A stretch of 64,000 bases of DNA from Pseudomonas sp. (GCF_030150285.1 NZ_JASLGE010000078.1:11937-75936), one strand, 5' to 3'. Shown: positions 26,661 through 35,895, counted from the first letter of the stretch. Notes: generated by a model from the letters alone, not told the origin. Made by a program: numbers and translations.

Positions 26661-27272
26661 ATGGCAAACGCTGCTGATGAGCAGATGTTAAAGCGTTTGC
26701 TGGCCGGGGATGAGCAGGCTTTTCGGGAACTGGTCAGCACCTATCAAGGGGCCATGCGCGCGGTAGCCTTTGCGATTGTCGGCAGTCGGCATGCCGACGA
26801 AGCTGTGCAGGATGCCTGGCTGTCGGTGGTGCGCAATCTCGACCGTTTTGAAAGCCGCTCAAGCCTCAAGACCTGGCTGCTGACGATCACCGCCAATGCG
26901 GCGAAAAGCCGTTACACACACAACCGTCGTGAGGTGTTGCTCGACGATTTACCTTCCCCTCACGGCACGATTGACGATCAGCGTTTTGCCGCCGATGGCC
27001 ACTGGCTGCTGGCCCCCACTGCCTGGCACCACGACACGCCCGAAGCCTTGCTCACTGAAGAAGAACTGCGTGACTGCCTGGAGCGCACGCTCGTGAGCCT
27101 GCCGGCCTTGCAAAGCAGTGTGCTGTTACTGCGCGAGCGTCATGGGCTGGCGCTGGAAGAGATCTGTAATGTTCTGCAGATATCGCTCTCTAATGCCAGG
27201 GTGCTGGTGCATCGCGCCCGGCTTAAAGTTTTTGCGACGGTGGAACATTTCGAGGAAACAGGCGAATGCTGA
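26661..27272 (+). CDS. ECF-type RNA polymerase sigma factor
   Basis: A 203-aa sigma-70 family protein of the ECF class. Region 2 spans about residues 18-85 (FRELVSTYQGAMRAVAFAIV, HADEAVQDAWLSVVRNLDRF). Region 4 is near 140-195 (LPALQSSVLLLRERHGLALEEI, LQISLSNARVLVHRARLKVF). Its target promoters are not known. It overlaps by 7 bp with a zinc-finger gene, the usual place of an anti-sigma factor. The layout matches P. aeruginosa PA3286-PA3285-PA3284 as I recall it. Confidence 0.92.
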   Translation: MANAADEQMLKRLLAGDEQAFRELVSTYQGAMRAVAFAIVGSRHADEAVQDAWLSVVRNLDRFESRSSLKTWLLTITANAAKSRYTHNRREVLLDDLPSPHGTIDDQRFAADGHWLLAPTAWHHDTPEALLTEEELRDCLERTLVSLPALQSSVLLLRERHGLALEEICNVLQISLSNARVLVHRARLKVFATVEHFEETGEC

Positions 27273-27499
27273 CCTGTAAACAGTATGTGGCCTGCGCCAG
27301 CGATTATGTGGATGCACAGCTCACGTTCAATGAGCGCTTGCAAGCCCGCCATCATTGGCTGGTTTGTCCCGCCTGCCGGCGTTTTACCCGGCAATTGCGT
27401 TTAGTGGGGGCTGCGTTGAATACGTTGGCCGAGCCGCTGCCGGTTGAGCTGGACACGACGGTGGCGTTGATGTTGGGCGAGGTGTCGCGCCTTAAGTAG
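27266..27499 (+). CDS. Small zf-HC2 protein, probable anti-sigma factor
   Basis: A 77-aa protein with the zinc-binding HxxxCxxC motif of ZAS anti-sigma domains (HHWLVCPACRRF, residues 29-40), preceded by a Cys-rich start (MLTCKQYVAC). No transmembrane segment follows, so it would act in the cytosol as a soluble anti-sigma factor, unlike many membrane-bound ones. The 7-bp overlap with the sigma gene suggests coupled translation and near equal levels. Confidence 0.8.
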   Translation: MLTCKQYVACASDYVDAQLTFNERLQARHHWLVCPACRRFTRQLRLVGAALNTLAEPLPVELDTTVALMLGEVSRLK

Positions 27500-27570
27500 A
27501 TGCAGACGCGATGGCTGTCGTCGGAGGATGTGAAGGGGGGCCGCCGACACCCACGCGCTGCGGGTGATGG

Positions 27571-27600
27571 GCAAAACGCTGAAGGGCTTCAGCGTTTTGC
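27571..27600. terminator. Bidirectional terminator between sigma operon and porin
   Basis: GCAAAACGCTGAAG at 27571-27584 pairs perfectly with CTTCAGCGTTTTGC at 27587-27600, giving a long stem. The AAAA/TTTT arms provide a short U tract in both directions. It sits between the two convergent stops. Confidence 0.8.
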
Positions 27601-27616
27601 GTGTTGCATGAAGCGA

Positions 27617-28909
27617 TTAGAACTTGGCTTCTACGTCCAGTTGCAGGGTGTTGGTCTTGGCATCTTTCTGCGTGGAGGTGGAGTAGTCGGCCTTGGTCAG
27701 GAAGTACGTCACGCCGACACCGAAGTTCTTGTCGATTTCGTAACCCACTTTGATCTTGTGACCGCGTGAGCCGGTAGTGCCGTTAGCGAAGTCAGAGTCA
27801 GTGAAGGCACCCACCACGGCGTTACGCTGAAGGTCGCGGTAGTTGTAGTCCAGGCTGAAGGCGTTGAGCTTGCTCTTGAAACCCACCAGCCAGGCGTCGT
27901 CCTGATCGCTGTCGGTGGCGGCGTTGTGCACGTATTGACCGTACAACGACAGGGGCAGCGGCAGGTTGGCGATGTCGACTTGACCGAAGCCTTCGTACAG
28001 ACGGAACTCGCTGGTGCTGTTGCCGTTGACGGCCAGGGCGCACGGCGTGGTTTTGGTGCCGGTTGTCGGGCACTTGCTGTCTTCGTCGTTGTGGAAGCTG
28101 TAAACGCTACCGCCCAAGGTCACTTTCAGGCTGTCGGTCGGCGCAAAGCGCGTGCCCAACTGGCCTGCAAACATGCTCAGGTCATTTTTGAACTGCACGC
28201 CATCGCCGTTCACGTTGTCTTTAAGGGTGTAGTAGCCAGTGCTACCGAACACTTCGACGCCGCTGTTGCCCAGGTTGGTTTTGTAGCCTGCTGACAGACC
28301 TTCCGGGTTGATATCGCTATCCCAGATCACGTCGCCCATGTTGACCCACTGTTGGGGCATCTTGCCGCCAACCAGGCGCAGGTTCTTGATAGCGGTCGGG
28401 TGGTAGTCGAGGTAGGCCATGTCCAGCCACAGCTGCTTCTTGTCGAAGTAGTTGTCCAGGTCCTGGTTGGTGGAGCGCGCGTCGTCGCTGCCGCCGGTGG
28501 CGATACGGATGCCCGTGCTGACTTGCGGGTTCACTTCGGTGAAGGCACCCAGGCGAGCACGAATACGCTGGCGATCGCGGTTTTTGCCATCGGATTCGCC
28601 AGAGATTTTCACGGTTTCCTGACGAACCCGCACGTCACCTTTCAGTTCGGTTTTGGTGGCCCAGGCGACTTTCTGTTCAAAGGCGCTCAAGTCAGATTTC
28701 TTCACCTGATCAGCGGCCGCTTCTTGCTTGGCTTGCGTCTCGCTGGCGAGCTCGACTTGCAGCTCGGAGTATTGCGCTGGAGAAATGGAGCCGTTGGCTT
28801 TGAGCATTTCAAGCAGTTTGGCATCGACCGCAGCGCTGGCTGGAACGCTCATGGCCAAGACAAGGCCGCCACACAGTCCCGCCGCAACCCGTGTAGAAAC
28901 AAGACGCAT
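27617..28909 (-). CDS. Outer-membrane porin (putative porin family)
   Basis: A 430-aa protein with a signal peptide (STRVAAGLCGGLVLAMSVPA, cleavage near ASA-AV). A coiled-coil-like region follows (about residues 28-75: LLEMLKANGSISPAQYSELQ), then a beta-barrel part with alternating hydrophobic residues and a terminal aromatic (LQLDVEAKF). This is the layout of the Pseudomonas putative porins (Porin_5 type). The solute is unknown. The ATG at 28909 follows GGGAGATCC; the open frame upstream is not part of the protein. Confidence 0.85.
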   Translation of the reverse strand: MRLVSTRVAAGLCGGLVLAMSVPASAAVDAKLLEMLKANGSISPAQYSELQVELASETQAKQEAAADQVKKSDLSAFEQKVAWATKTELKGDVRVRQETVKISGESDGKNRDRQRIRARLGAFTEVNPQVSTGIRIATGGSDDARSTNQDLDNYFDKKQLWLDMAYLDYHPTAIKNLRLVGGKMPQQWVNMGDVIWDSDINPEGLSAGYKTNLGNSGVEVFGSTGYYTLKDNVNGDGVQFKNDLSMFAGQLGTRFAPTDSLKVTLGGSVYSFHNDEDSKCPTTGTKTTPCALAVNGNSTSEFRLYEGFGQVDIANLPLPLSLYGQYVHNAATDSDQDDAWLVGFKSKLNAFSLDYNYRDLQRNAVVGAFTDSDFANGTTGSRGHKIKVGYEIDKNFGVGVTYFLTKADYSTSTQKDAKTNTLQLDVEAKF

Positions 28910-29253
28910 ATGGATCTCCCAATGTGAGATGGCCCTAGCCACCCCAGGAACAATCGGCCCTTGAATGGGCTCGCAAATAAGGAGGTTTGAGTGTGTCGTT
29001 CGCGTGTTGGCAGACAAACCACTCATAACCCTGTCTTCTAAGAAGCGGCGCCAGTATCGCGGCTGGATATGACAGAAAAGTGGCAGGGTGATAGCAAAAT
29101 GGTGACAGTTAACAAATGGCGTGTGGCTGTCGTCTGAGCGGGCGCAAAAAGGCTGGGTAGAGCGGTTTCATGAAATCTGTGCCGACCCGCAGCAAGCCTT
29201 GGGCGATGTCTCTGCTACCATCGCGGGCTCAATACTGCGCCCGGGGTCTTTCA
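28910..29253. other. Divergent intergenic region, no gene seen
   Basis: This 344-bp gap separates the porin from the acyltransferase. It must contain both promoters. I see no clear sigma-70 box pair, hairpin or small gene in it. Its part near 29060-29120 is relatively AT-rich (GTGATAGCAAAATGGTGACA) and is the likeliest promoter area. Confidence 0.4.
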
Positions 29254-30378
29254 ATGCCATTACAGCGTCTGGACAGTGTGTCCGCGATCAGTGCCCCGCA
29301 ATGGGATGCGCTGGTGCCCGTGGCCCAGCCTTTTGTGCGGCATGCTTTTCTCAGTGCGCTGGAGGACAGTGCCAGCCTGGGGCGCAACACCGGGTGGCAG
29401 CCTGAGCATCTGTTGCATTACGCCAACGGGCAACTGCTGGCGGCCTTGCCCAGTTACCGCAAATGGCATTCACAGGGTGAGTACGTGTTTGATCACGAAT
29501 GGGCGAACGCTTGCGCCCGCGCGGGGATCGAGTATTACCCCAAACTCCTGACCGGTGTGCCTTTCAGCCCCGTGGCAGGCCCACGGTTATTGGCCGCCCG
29601 TGCTGACGATGGCTTGCAACTGTTGGCGGCCTTGCCCGGTTACCTGGAGGTCGAAGGGCTGTCCAGCGCGCACATCAATTTCACCGACGCGCTGGCGGAT
29701 ACGGCCTTGGCGCAGCAGCCCGACTGGTTGCAGCGCCTGGGTTGCCAGTTTCATTGGCAGAACCGCGGCTACCGCGACTTCCAGGATTTTCTCGACACAT
29801 TGAGTTCACGCAAACGCAAGCAAATGCGCAAAGAGCGTGAGCAGGTGGCAGGGCAGGGGTTTGAGTTTGAATGGCTCGAAGGGCAATCCGTCAGCGAGGC
29901 GCAATGGGATTTCGTTTACGCCTGCTATGCCAACACGTACGCAGTACGTCGGCAACGGCCTTACCTGACGCGGGCATTTTTCAGCCTGCTGGCCGAACGC
30001 ATGCCTGAGGCCATTCGCGTGGTCCTGGCCAAGCAAGGCACAACCCCCGTGGCTATGGCCTTTAGCTTGGTGGGCGGTGACACGCTGTACGGGCGCTATT
30101 GGGGCTGTTTGGGCGAATTTAACCAACTGCATTTCGAAACCTGTTTCTACCAGGGCATGGACGTGGCTATCGCTCAGGGCTTGCAACGTTTCGACGCCGG
30201 GGCACAAGGGGAGCATAAGTTGATACGCGGCTTTGAACCCGTGATCACGCGCTCCTGGCATTACTTGCGCCATCCGGGCTTGAAGGCGGCGGTGAGTGAT
30301 TTTCTCGAACGCGAGCGCGTGGGTGTGTTGGCGTATGCCGAAGAGGCGAGGTCGGCGTTGCCGTACCGTCAGGCCTGA
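29254..30378 (+). CDS. GNAT/FemAB-like N-acyltransferase (DUF482 family)
   Basis: A 374-aa protein of the peptidoglycan-recognition/GNAT family DUF482 (PF04339). Family segments include YEF-like EYVFDHEWANACARAGIEYYP, SAHINFTD, LGCQFHWQNRGYRDFQDFL, SSRKRKQMRKER, GDTLYGRYWGC and HFETCFYQGMDVAI. Acyl transfer to an unknown acceptor is inferred from the fold. The start is uncertain: ATG 29254 begins the conserved part, while an ATG at 29170 is also in frame. Confidence 0.82.
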   Translation: MPLQRLDSVSAISAPQWDALVPVAQPFVRHAFLSALEDSASLGRNTGWQPEHLLHYANGQLLAALPSYRKWHSQGEYVFDHEWANACARAGIEYYPKLLTGVPFSPVAGPRLLAARADDGLQLLAALPGYLEVEGLSSAHINFTDALADTALAQQPDWLQRLGCQFHWQNRGYRDFQDFLDTLSSRKRKQMRKEREQVAGQGFEFEWLEGQSVSEAQWDFVYACYANTYAVRRQRPYLTRAFFSLLAERMPEAIRVVLAKQGTTPVAMAFSLVGGDTLYGRYWGCLGEFNQLHFETCFYQGMDVAIAQGLQRFDAGAQGEHKLIRGFEPVITRSWHYLRHPGLKAAVSDFLERERVGVLAYAEEARSALPYRQA

Positions 30379-30396
30379 GCCTCGCCCAATCGTCGG

Positions 30397-31098
30397 TCAG
30401 TGGTCTTCCTTGCCCAGCCATCGATAGGCCAGGCCACCGATCGCGGCCCCCACCAAGGGCGCTAACCAGAACATCCACAGTTGCTCAATCGCCCAGCCGC
30501 CGACAATCAGCGCCGGCCCGGTGCTGCGGGCCGGGTTGACTGAGGTGTTGGTGACCGGGATTGAGATCAGGTGGATCAGCGTCAGCGCCAGCCCGATGGC
30601 GATGGGGGCCAGCCCGGCGGGTGCCCGCTTGTCGGTAGCCCCCAGGATGATCAGGATAAACATCGCCGTCATCACCACTTCACACACCAGCCCCGAGATC
30701 ATCGTGTAACCGCCGGGTGAGTGTTCGCCATAACCGTTGGCAGCAAGACCGCTCGCGGCCAGGTCAAACCCTGGTTTGCCGCTGGCAATGAAGTACAGCA
30801 ACGTGGCGGCAATGATGCCGCCCAGTACTTGCGCCACGATGTAGGCGGGCAGTTCCTTCGCGGGAAATCGCCCGCCCATCCAGAGCCCGAAGGACACGGC
30901 GGGGTTGAGGTGGCAACCGCTGATATGCCCGATGGCGAATGCCATGGTAAGAACGGTCAGGCCGAATGCCAGCGCGACGCCCAGCAGCCCAATGCCAACG
31001 TCAGGAAAAGCGGCGGCCAGTACAGCGCTGCCGCAACCGCCAAGTACCAACCAAAAAGTGCCTAACAACTCAGTAGCTGAACGTTTGAGCAAGTTCAT
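30397..31098 (-). CDS. aqpZ: Aquaporin Z
   Basis: A 233-aa inner-membrane channel of the MIP family. The two NPA boxes are HLNPAVSFGLW and TSVNPARSTGPA, and six membrane spans are visible. The second NPA box ends with R, and the compact pore-lining residues suggest a water-specific channel rather than a glycerol facilitator. The ATG follows AGGACC. It lies downstream of the ABC exporter, separated by a terminator. Confidence 0.94.
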   Translation of the reverse strand: MNLLKRSATELLGTFWLVLGGCGSAVLAAAFPDVGIGLLGVALAFGLTVLTMAFAIGHISGCHLNPAVSFGLWMGGRFPAKELPAYIVAQVLGGIIAATLLYFIASGKPGFDLAASGLAANGYGEHSPGGYTMISGLVCEVVMTAMFILIILGATDKRAPAGLAPIAIGLALTLIHLISIPVTNTSVNPARSTGPALIVGGWAIEQLWMFWLAPLVGAAIGGLAYRWLGKEDH

Positions 31099-31220
31099 TT
31101 AAGGTCCTGGATAGATAACTCTATCGATCAGTAAACACACGAATGCATCCTGCAGTTGACGACGGAATTCCTCCGAATTCTTTTTCAGTACAGCAGGCGA
31201 ATGTGCTTTTTCCAGAGCCC

Positions 31221-31259
31221 AAAAAAAACGCCAGAGCCCTTTAAATACGGGGTCTGGCG
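31221..31259 (-). terminator. Rho-independent terminator of the ABC exporter gene
   Basis: Read on the minus strand, CGCCAGACCCC pairs with GGGCTCTGGCG around a 9-base loop and is followed by eight Ts. It lies just after the exporter stop and before aqpZ. Confidence 0.85.
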
Positions 31260-31297
31260 ATGTGTTTCAGGGGGGTTACAAGGGTGCTTTTTTTGAG

Positions 31298-33130
31298 TCA
31301 GTCCAGCCCGACAAATCCCCCCGTTTGATGCTGCCAGAGCCGCGCATACAACCCACCTTTTGCGAGCAGTTCGGCATGGGTGCCGGTCTCGGCCACCTGG
31401 CCGTTTTCGAGGACGACCAAACGGTCCATCCGGGCGATGGTCGACAGTCGGTGAGCGATGGCAATCACGGTTTTGCCTTGCATCAGGGTTTCGAGACTTT
31501 CCTGAATGGCTGACTCCACTTCCGAGTCCAGCGCGGAGGTGGCCTCGTCCATGATCAAAATGGGCGCGTTCTTGAGCAGCACCCGCGCGATGGCTATGCG
31601 CTGGCGCTGCCCGCCAGACAGCTTGACGCCGCGCTCGCCCACGTGAGCATCGAACCCGGTGCGCCCTTGGGCGTCGGACAAGCGAGGAATAAACTCATCG
31701 GCACGTGCTTTGCGCACGGCTTCCCACAGTTCTTCGTCGGTGGCGTCGGGTTTGCCGTACAACAGGTTATCGCGGATTGAACGGTGCAGCAGCGAGGTGT
31801 CCTGGGTGATCATTCCGATCTTTTCACGCAGGCTTTCTTGCGTCACCTCGGCAATATTTTGACCGTCTATCAGAATTTTCCCGTTTTGCAGGTCATAAAG
31901 ACGTAACAGCAGGTTAACCAGGGTGGATTTGCCCGCGCCGGAAGGCCCGATCAGGCCGATTTTCTCACCCGGTTTGATTACCAGATTGAGGTCGCTGATG
32001 ATCCCGCTGTGTTTGCCGTAATGAAACTCAACGTGTTCGAAACGAACTTCACCGCGGTGCACGTCCAGGCGTTTGGCGTGCTCGCGGTCGGTGACCGACA
32101 AGGGTTGGGCGATGGTTTGCAAACCGTCCTGAACCATGCCGATATTCTCGAAAATACCGTTGACCACCCACATGATCCAGCCGGACATATTGACGATACG
32201 GATCACCAGGCCTGTGGCCAGGGCAATGGCACCCACGGTGATCAGTGACTGGCTCCACAACCACAAGGCCAGGCCGCTGGTGGTCACAATCAGCAGGCCG
32301 TTGAGGGTGGTGATGGTCACATCCATGCTGGTGACGAGGCGGCTGGCCAGCCGGGTTTTTTCGGTTTGTTCGATGATGGCTTCACGCGCGTACTGCTGCT
32401 CAAACTGCGTGTGGGCAAACAGCTTGAGGGTGGTGATGTTGGTGTACCCGTCGACGATTCGGCCCATCAGTTTGGAGCGCGCGTCGGACGAAACCACCGA
32501 CCGTTCCTTGATTCGGGGAACGAAGTAGTACAGCGCGCCGATGTAGAAGACGATCCAGGTCAGCAGCGGGATCATCAGCCGCCAGTCCGCCTCGGCAAAC
32601 AGCACCAGCGAGGTGATGGCGTAGATGATCACATGCCACAGGGCATCGACCGCCTGCACCGCGGAGTCGCGCAACGAATTGCCGGTTTGCATGATGCGTT
32701 GGGCGATACGCCCGGCGAAATCGTTCTGAAAAAAATTGAGGCTTTGCTTGAGCACGTAGCTGTGGTTTTGCCAGCGAATCAGGCTGGTCATGCCGGGGCT
32801 CAGCGTCTGGTGCACCAGCAGGTCATGCAGGCCAAAGAACACGGGCCGGATGATCAGTGCGACCACCGCCATCCAGATTAGCTCGTTGCTGTGGAGCTTG
32901 AAAAAGTCGCTGTTGGGTGTGCCTTGGGTCAGGTCAATCAGCGTGCTCAGGTAGCTGAACAGCGAGACTTCGATCAGGGCCGCAATTAGGCCGACCACCA
33001 GCAACGCGCTAAAAATAGGCCATACCTGACGCAGGTAGTAAGCGTAAAACGCCCAGACGGTAGTCGGTGGGGAAGCGCTGGGAGGGTCGCGAAAAATATC
33101 GATCAGTTGTTCGAAGCGGCGATAAAGCAT
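31298..33130 (-). CDS. ABC exporter, fused permease and ATPase
   Basis: A 610-aa half-transporter. The N-terminal part (about residues 1-345) has six membrane spans, for example VWPIFSALLVVGLIAALIEV. The C-terminal ATPase has Walker A GPSGAGKSTL, signature LSGGQRQRIAIARVL, Walker B ILIMDEATSALDSE and the H-loop IAIAHRLSTI. It should dimerise and export a lipid, peptide or drug; the substrate is not evident. An in-frame GTG six bases upstream is another possible start. Confidence 0.9.
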   Translation of the reverse strand: MLYRRFEQLIDIFRDPPSASPPTTVWAFYAYYLRQVWPIFSALLVVGLIAALIEVSLFSYLSTLIDLTQGTPNSDFFKLHSNELIWMAVVALIIRPVFFGLHDLLVHQTLSPGMTSLIRWQNHSYVLKQSLNFFQNDFAGRIAQRIMQTGNSLRDSAVQAVDALWHVIIYAITSLVLFAEADWRLMIPLLTWIVFYIGALYYFVPRIKERSVVSSDARSKLMGRIVDGYTNITTLKLFAHTQFEQQYAREAIIEQTEKTRLASRLVTSMDVTITTLNGLLIVTTSGLALWLWSQSLITVGAIALATGLVIRIVNMSGWIMWVVNGIFENIGMVQDGLQTIAQPLSVTDREHAKRLDVHRGEVRFEHVEFHYGKHSGIISDLNLVIKPGEKIGLIGPSGAGKSTLVNLLLRLYDLQNGKILIDGQNIAEVTQESLREKIGMITQDTSLLHRSIRDNLLYGKPDATDEELWEAVRKARADEFIPRLSDAQGRTGFDAHVGERGVKLSGGQRQRIAIARVLLKNAPILIMDEATSALDSEVESAIQESLETLMQGKTVIAIAHRLSTIARMDRLVVLENGQVAETGTHAELLAKGGLYARLWQHQTGGFVGLD

Positions 33131-33213
33131 GGGCACGGGTACCCGCAGCGCGGGCTCTCCTTTAAGGGTGTGACCGGCTTGCGCCGGTCAACGTGTGTTG
33201 CATGACGCGGCCT

Positions 33214-33783
33214 TCAGTCCAGGCGTTTGGCAGACTTGATCATCACAGGATCCACCGGCACATTCTGCATGCCCTGTTTGGTGGTGGTTTGCGAGTTAAC
33301 GATTTGATCGACCACGTCCATGCCGTTGACCACTTTGGCGAACACGGCATAACCGGCATCACGGCCCGGATCCAGGAATGCATTGTCAGCCACGTTGATA
33401 AAGAACTGGCTGGTGGCTGAGTTCGGGTTGGAGGTGCGGGCCATCGACAAGGTGCCACGCACATTGTGCAGGCCATTGCTGGCCTCGTTCTTGATCGGGT
33501 CGCGGGTAGGCTTTTGCGCCATCTGAGGGGTGAACCCGCCGCCTTGCACCATAAAGCCCGGGATCACACGGTGGAAAATGGTGTTGGTGTAGAAGCCGCT
33601 GTCGACGTAATCCAAAAAGTTTTTACTGCTGATCGGTGCCTTGACCGGGTCCAGTTCAATTTCAATTTTGCCGAAACTGGTGTCCAGCAAGACATGTGGA
33701 GCCTTGCTGGCGGCAGGCGTGGCCGCCATCAGGTTGGCAGCGAAGAACAGGGCACCGGCAGCGAGAGCGATTTTTTTCAGCAT
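33214..33783 (-). CDS. ppiA: Periplasmic peptidyl-prolyl cis-trans isomerase (cyclophilin type)
   Basis: A 189-aa cyclophilin with a signal peptide (MLKKIALAAGALFFAANLMA). Catalytic-region motifs are FHRVIPGFMVQGGGF, SMARTSNPNSATSQFFIN and YAVFAKVVNGMDVVD. It speeds proline isomerisation during folding of exported proteins. The preference for periplasmic PpiA over cytosolic PpiB rests on the signal peptide. Confidence 0.92.
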   Translation of the reverse strand: MLKKIALAAGALFFAANLMAATPAASKAPHVLLDTSFGKIEIELDPVKAPISSKNFLDYVDSGFYTNTIFHRVIPGFMVQGGGFTPQMAQKPTRDPIKNEASNGLHNVRGTLSMARTSNPNSATSQFFINVADNAFLDPGRDAGYAVFAKVVNGMDVVDQIVNSQTTTKQGMQNVPVDPVMIKSAKRLD

Positions 33784-33939
33784 GGGTCATGGGTCCTGGA
33801 AAGTGAGGGCCGCTGCGCGGACGAACCCGCGCACGATGTATGAGGGGTAGGGCTGGCGAAGGTTTGCCAACGGTGAACCTTGGACAGGATATTAGTGATC
33901 GGTGTTCCTGCCCACTGTTGTAATTATTCCACCCTGTGT

Positions 33940-34863
33940 TCACGCTTGCAGAGGGGCCGCAAAAGGCGCATCCAGAGGCGCGGTATCAAAGGTGCGCAGC
34001 AACTCGGTCAGGATTTGCGTGGCAGGCCCCAGGGCTTTGTCCTTGTTGGCGTACAGGTAAAACTGGGGGTGACGGGTGCCGCCCTGATCCAGTGGCAGGG
34101 CTTTAAGTACGCCTTCTTTGAGTTCGCGCTCAATCATGTGCCGAGGCAGCCACGCAAAGCCCAGGCCACTGCCCACAAAAGCGGCCGCCGTGGCCAGGCT
34201 GCCGACGGTCCAGCGTTGCTCGGCTCCCAGCCAGCCCATGTCGCGGGGTTGCTGGCGGCCTGAATCGCGAATCACGACTTGCAATTGACTTTCCAGGTCC
34301 TGAAAGTGCAATTCGCGCTGTAAACGGTGCAGTGCATGGTCAGGGTGCGCCACTGCGACAAATTCCACCTGGCTCAGTTCGGTGCCCAAATACCCGGGGA
34401 TATTGAAACTGCTGATGGCCAGGTCAGCGACGCCTTCGAGTAACACCTCTTCAACGCCGGACAACACCTCTTCACGCAGGCGCACGCGGCAGCCTCGGCT
34501 CTGCGGCATAAAGGCCGCCAGGGCGCGCACCAGCCGCGCATTGGGGTACGCGGCATCCACCACCAGGCGCACTTCGGCTTCCCAGCCCTGTTCCATATGA
34601 TGGGCGAGGTCTTCGAGCTGGCTGGCCTGTTTGACCAGTTGCCGGGAGCGGCGCAGCAGTACGCCGCCCGCTTCCGTCAGCACGGCTTTACGCCCATCTA
34701 TACGCAGCAAGGGCACGCCCAATTGGTCCTGCATGCGCGCCACGGTGTAACTGACAGAGGATTGCGAGCGATGCAGTATTTCTGCGGCTTGGGCGAAGCC
34801 GCCGTGGTCGACCACCGCCTGCAGGGTTCGCCATTGATCAAGGGTTACGCGGGGCGCTTTCAC
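33940..34863 (-). CDS. LysR-type transcriptional regulator
   Basis: A 307-aa LysR regulator. The N-terminal winged helix spans about residues 6-65 (VDHGGFAQAAEILHRSQSSVSYTVARMQDQLG), followed by the effector-binding domain. Start is GTG after GGAGGAACCCACC. It is divergent from the azoreductase gene with 172 bp between starts, so it probably controls that gene and itself. The inducer is unknown. Confidence 0.9.
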   Translation of the reverse strand: MKAPRVTLDQWRTLQAVVDHGGFAQAAEILHRSQSSVSYTVARMQDQLGVPLLRIDGRKAVLTEAGGVLLRRSRQLVKQASQLEDLAHHMEQGWEAEVRLVVDAAYPNARLVRALAAFMPQSRGCRVRLREEVLSGVEEVLLEGVADLAISSFNIPGYLGTELSQVEFVAVAHPDHALHRLQRELHFQDLESQLQVVIRDSGRQQPRDMGWLGAEQRWTVGSLATAAAFVGSGLGFAWLPRHMIERELKEGVLKALPLDQGGTRHPQFYLYANKDKALGPATQILTELLRTFDTAPLDAPFAAPLQA

Positions 34864-34924
34864 GGTGGGTTCCTCCGGGGTTTCAACGTATGGCCAGCAA
34901 TCATCGCGATGATGGCACCATTAA

Positions 34925-34953
34925 TAGCAATTATATCGATAGGTTGTAGCAAT
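34925..34953. promoter_or_regulatory. Candidate LysR operator between regulator and azoR
   Basis: Two TAGCAAT direct repeats begin 22 bp apart (34925 and 34947), about two helical turns. Between them lies the AT-rich palindrome core ATATCGATAG. The position in the divergent gap suits binding of the adjacent regulator, but no consensus is available for it. Confidence 0.35.
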
Positions 34954-35035
34954 ATTTTGCGCTTTTTTATCGAATCCTTGGCCTATAACCTTGTCGGCAT
35001 TGCCCTACAGCCTTCACCGATGGAGATTACCTTCC

Positions 35036-35635
35036 ATGTCCAACGTTCTGATCATTGAAAGCAGTGCCCGGCAACAGGGCTCGTTCTCGCGGCAGTTGAC
35101 CCGCCAATTCATGGCTCAGTGGAAGACCCTTCACCCTGACGACCCAGTGAGTATTCGAGATCTTGCTGTCAACCCGGTACCGCACCTTGACGCTGATTTG
35201 TTGGGCGGCTGGATGAAACCGCAAGCGCAACGCAGCGTGGCTGAGCAGGCGTCGCTCAAGCGCTCCAACGAACTGACCGACGAACTGCTGGCTGCCGATG
35301 TGTTGGTGCTGGCCGCGCCGATGTACAACTTCGCGATTCCCAGCACCCTCAAAGCGTGGCTGGACCATGTTTTACGGGCCGGGGTGACGTTCAAATATAC
35401 CGACACCGGGCCCCAAGGGCTGTTGGCCGAGAAGAAAGCTTACGTGCTGACGGCACGAGGGGGGCTCTACGCGGGTAGCACCCTTGACCATCAAGAGCCC
35501 TATTTGCGCCAGGTCTTGGCATTTATCGGCATTCACGACGTGACCTTCATTCATGCCGAAGGCCTGAACCTGGGGGATGAATTCCAGGAAAAGGGCCTTA
35601 ATCAAGCCAGCGCCCGGCTCACTGAAGTGGCCTGA
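35036..35635 (+). CDS. azoR: FMN-dependent NADH-azoreductase
   Basis: A 199-aa flavodoxin-like protein. The FMN-binding start VLIIESSARQQGSFSRQL, the segment LAAPMYNFAIPSTLKAWLDH and the loop TARGGLY are family hallmarks. It reduces azo dyes and quinones with NADH in the cytosol. The ATG follows ATGGAGATTACC. Its divergent LysR neighbour is the likely regulator. Confidence 0.91.
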   Translation: MSNVLIIESSARQQGSFSRQLTRQFMAQWKTLHPDDPVSIRDLAVNPVPHLDADLLGGWMKPQAQRSVAEQASLKRSNELTDELLAADVLVLAAPMYNFAIPSTLKAWLDHVLRAGVTFKYTDTGPQGLLAEKKAYVLTARGGLYAGSTLDHQEPYLRQVLAFIGIHDVTFIHAEGLNLGDEFQEKGLNQASARLTEVA

Positions 35636-35743
35636 GACGTTAATCGACAGATAATCGGCCCATGGCTTAATCGTTCCACTGCTCCTTCAAGCAAGCGGTT
35701 CGCGCATCGAACCTCCCTTTGCACTCCCTTCTGAGTGCTCTCG

Positions 35744-35779
35744 CCCGATCAGCCCTTGCGCTGGATCGGGTTTTTTTTT
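35744..35779 (+). terminator. Rho-independent terminator after azoR
   Basis: CCCGATCAGC and GCTGGATCGGG form a stem with one bulged G, followed by nine Ts. It is about 110 bp past the azoR stop and is preceded by a smaller hairpin near GCACTC/GAGTGC. Confidence 0.85.
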
Positions 35780-35895
35780 GGCCGGGGTGCACAGGTTGAT
35801 GGCGCAGCCCGATGCAAAACCGCTAAGGTCGCGTCCATTCTTGTGTTGGCGGGCCTTGTGCCGGTCAGCGGTCACGGTTTTCGGGCGAGACAGTT

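Noticed and set aside
29170..29253. 28-residue N-terminal extension of the acyltransferase
   Set aside because: The residues before ATG 29254 are basic and low-complexity with no match to the family start. The start is still uncertain.
33166..33190. GACCGGC/GCCGGTC hairpin as the PPIase terminator
   Set aside because: The stem is good but no T run follows on the minus strand, so I did not list it as a terminator.
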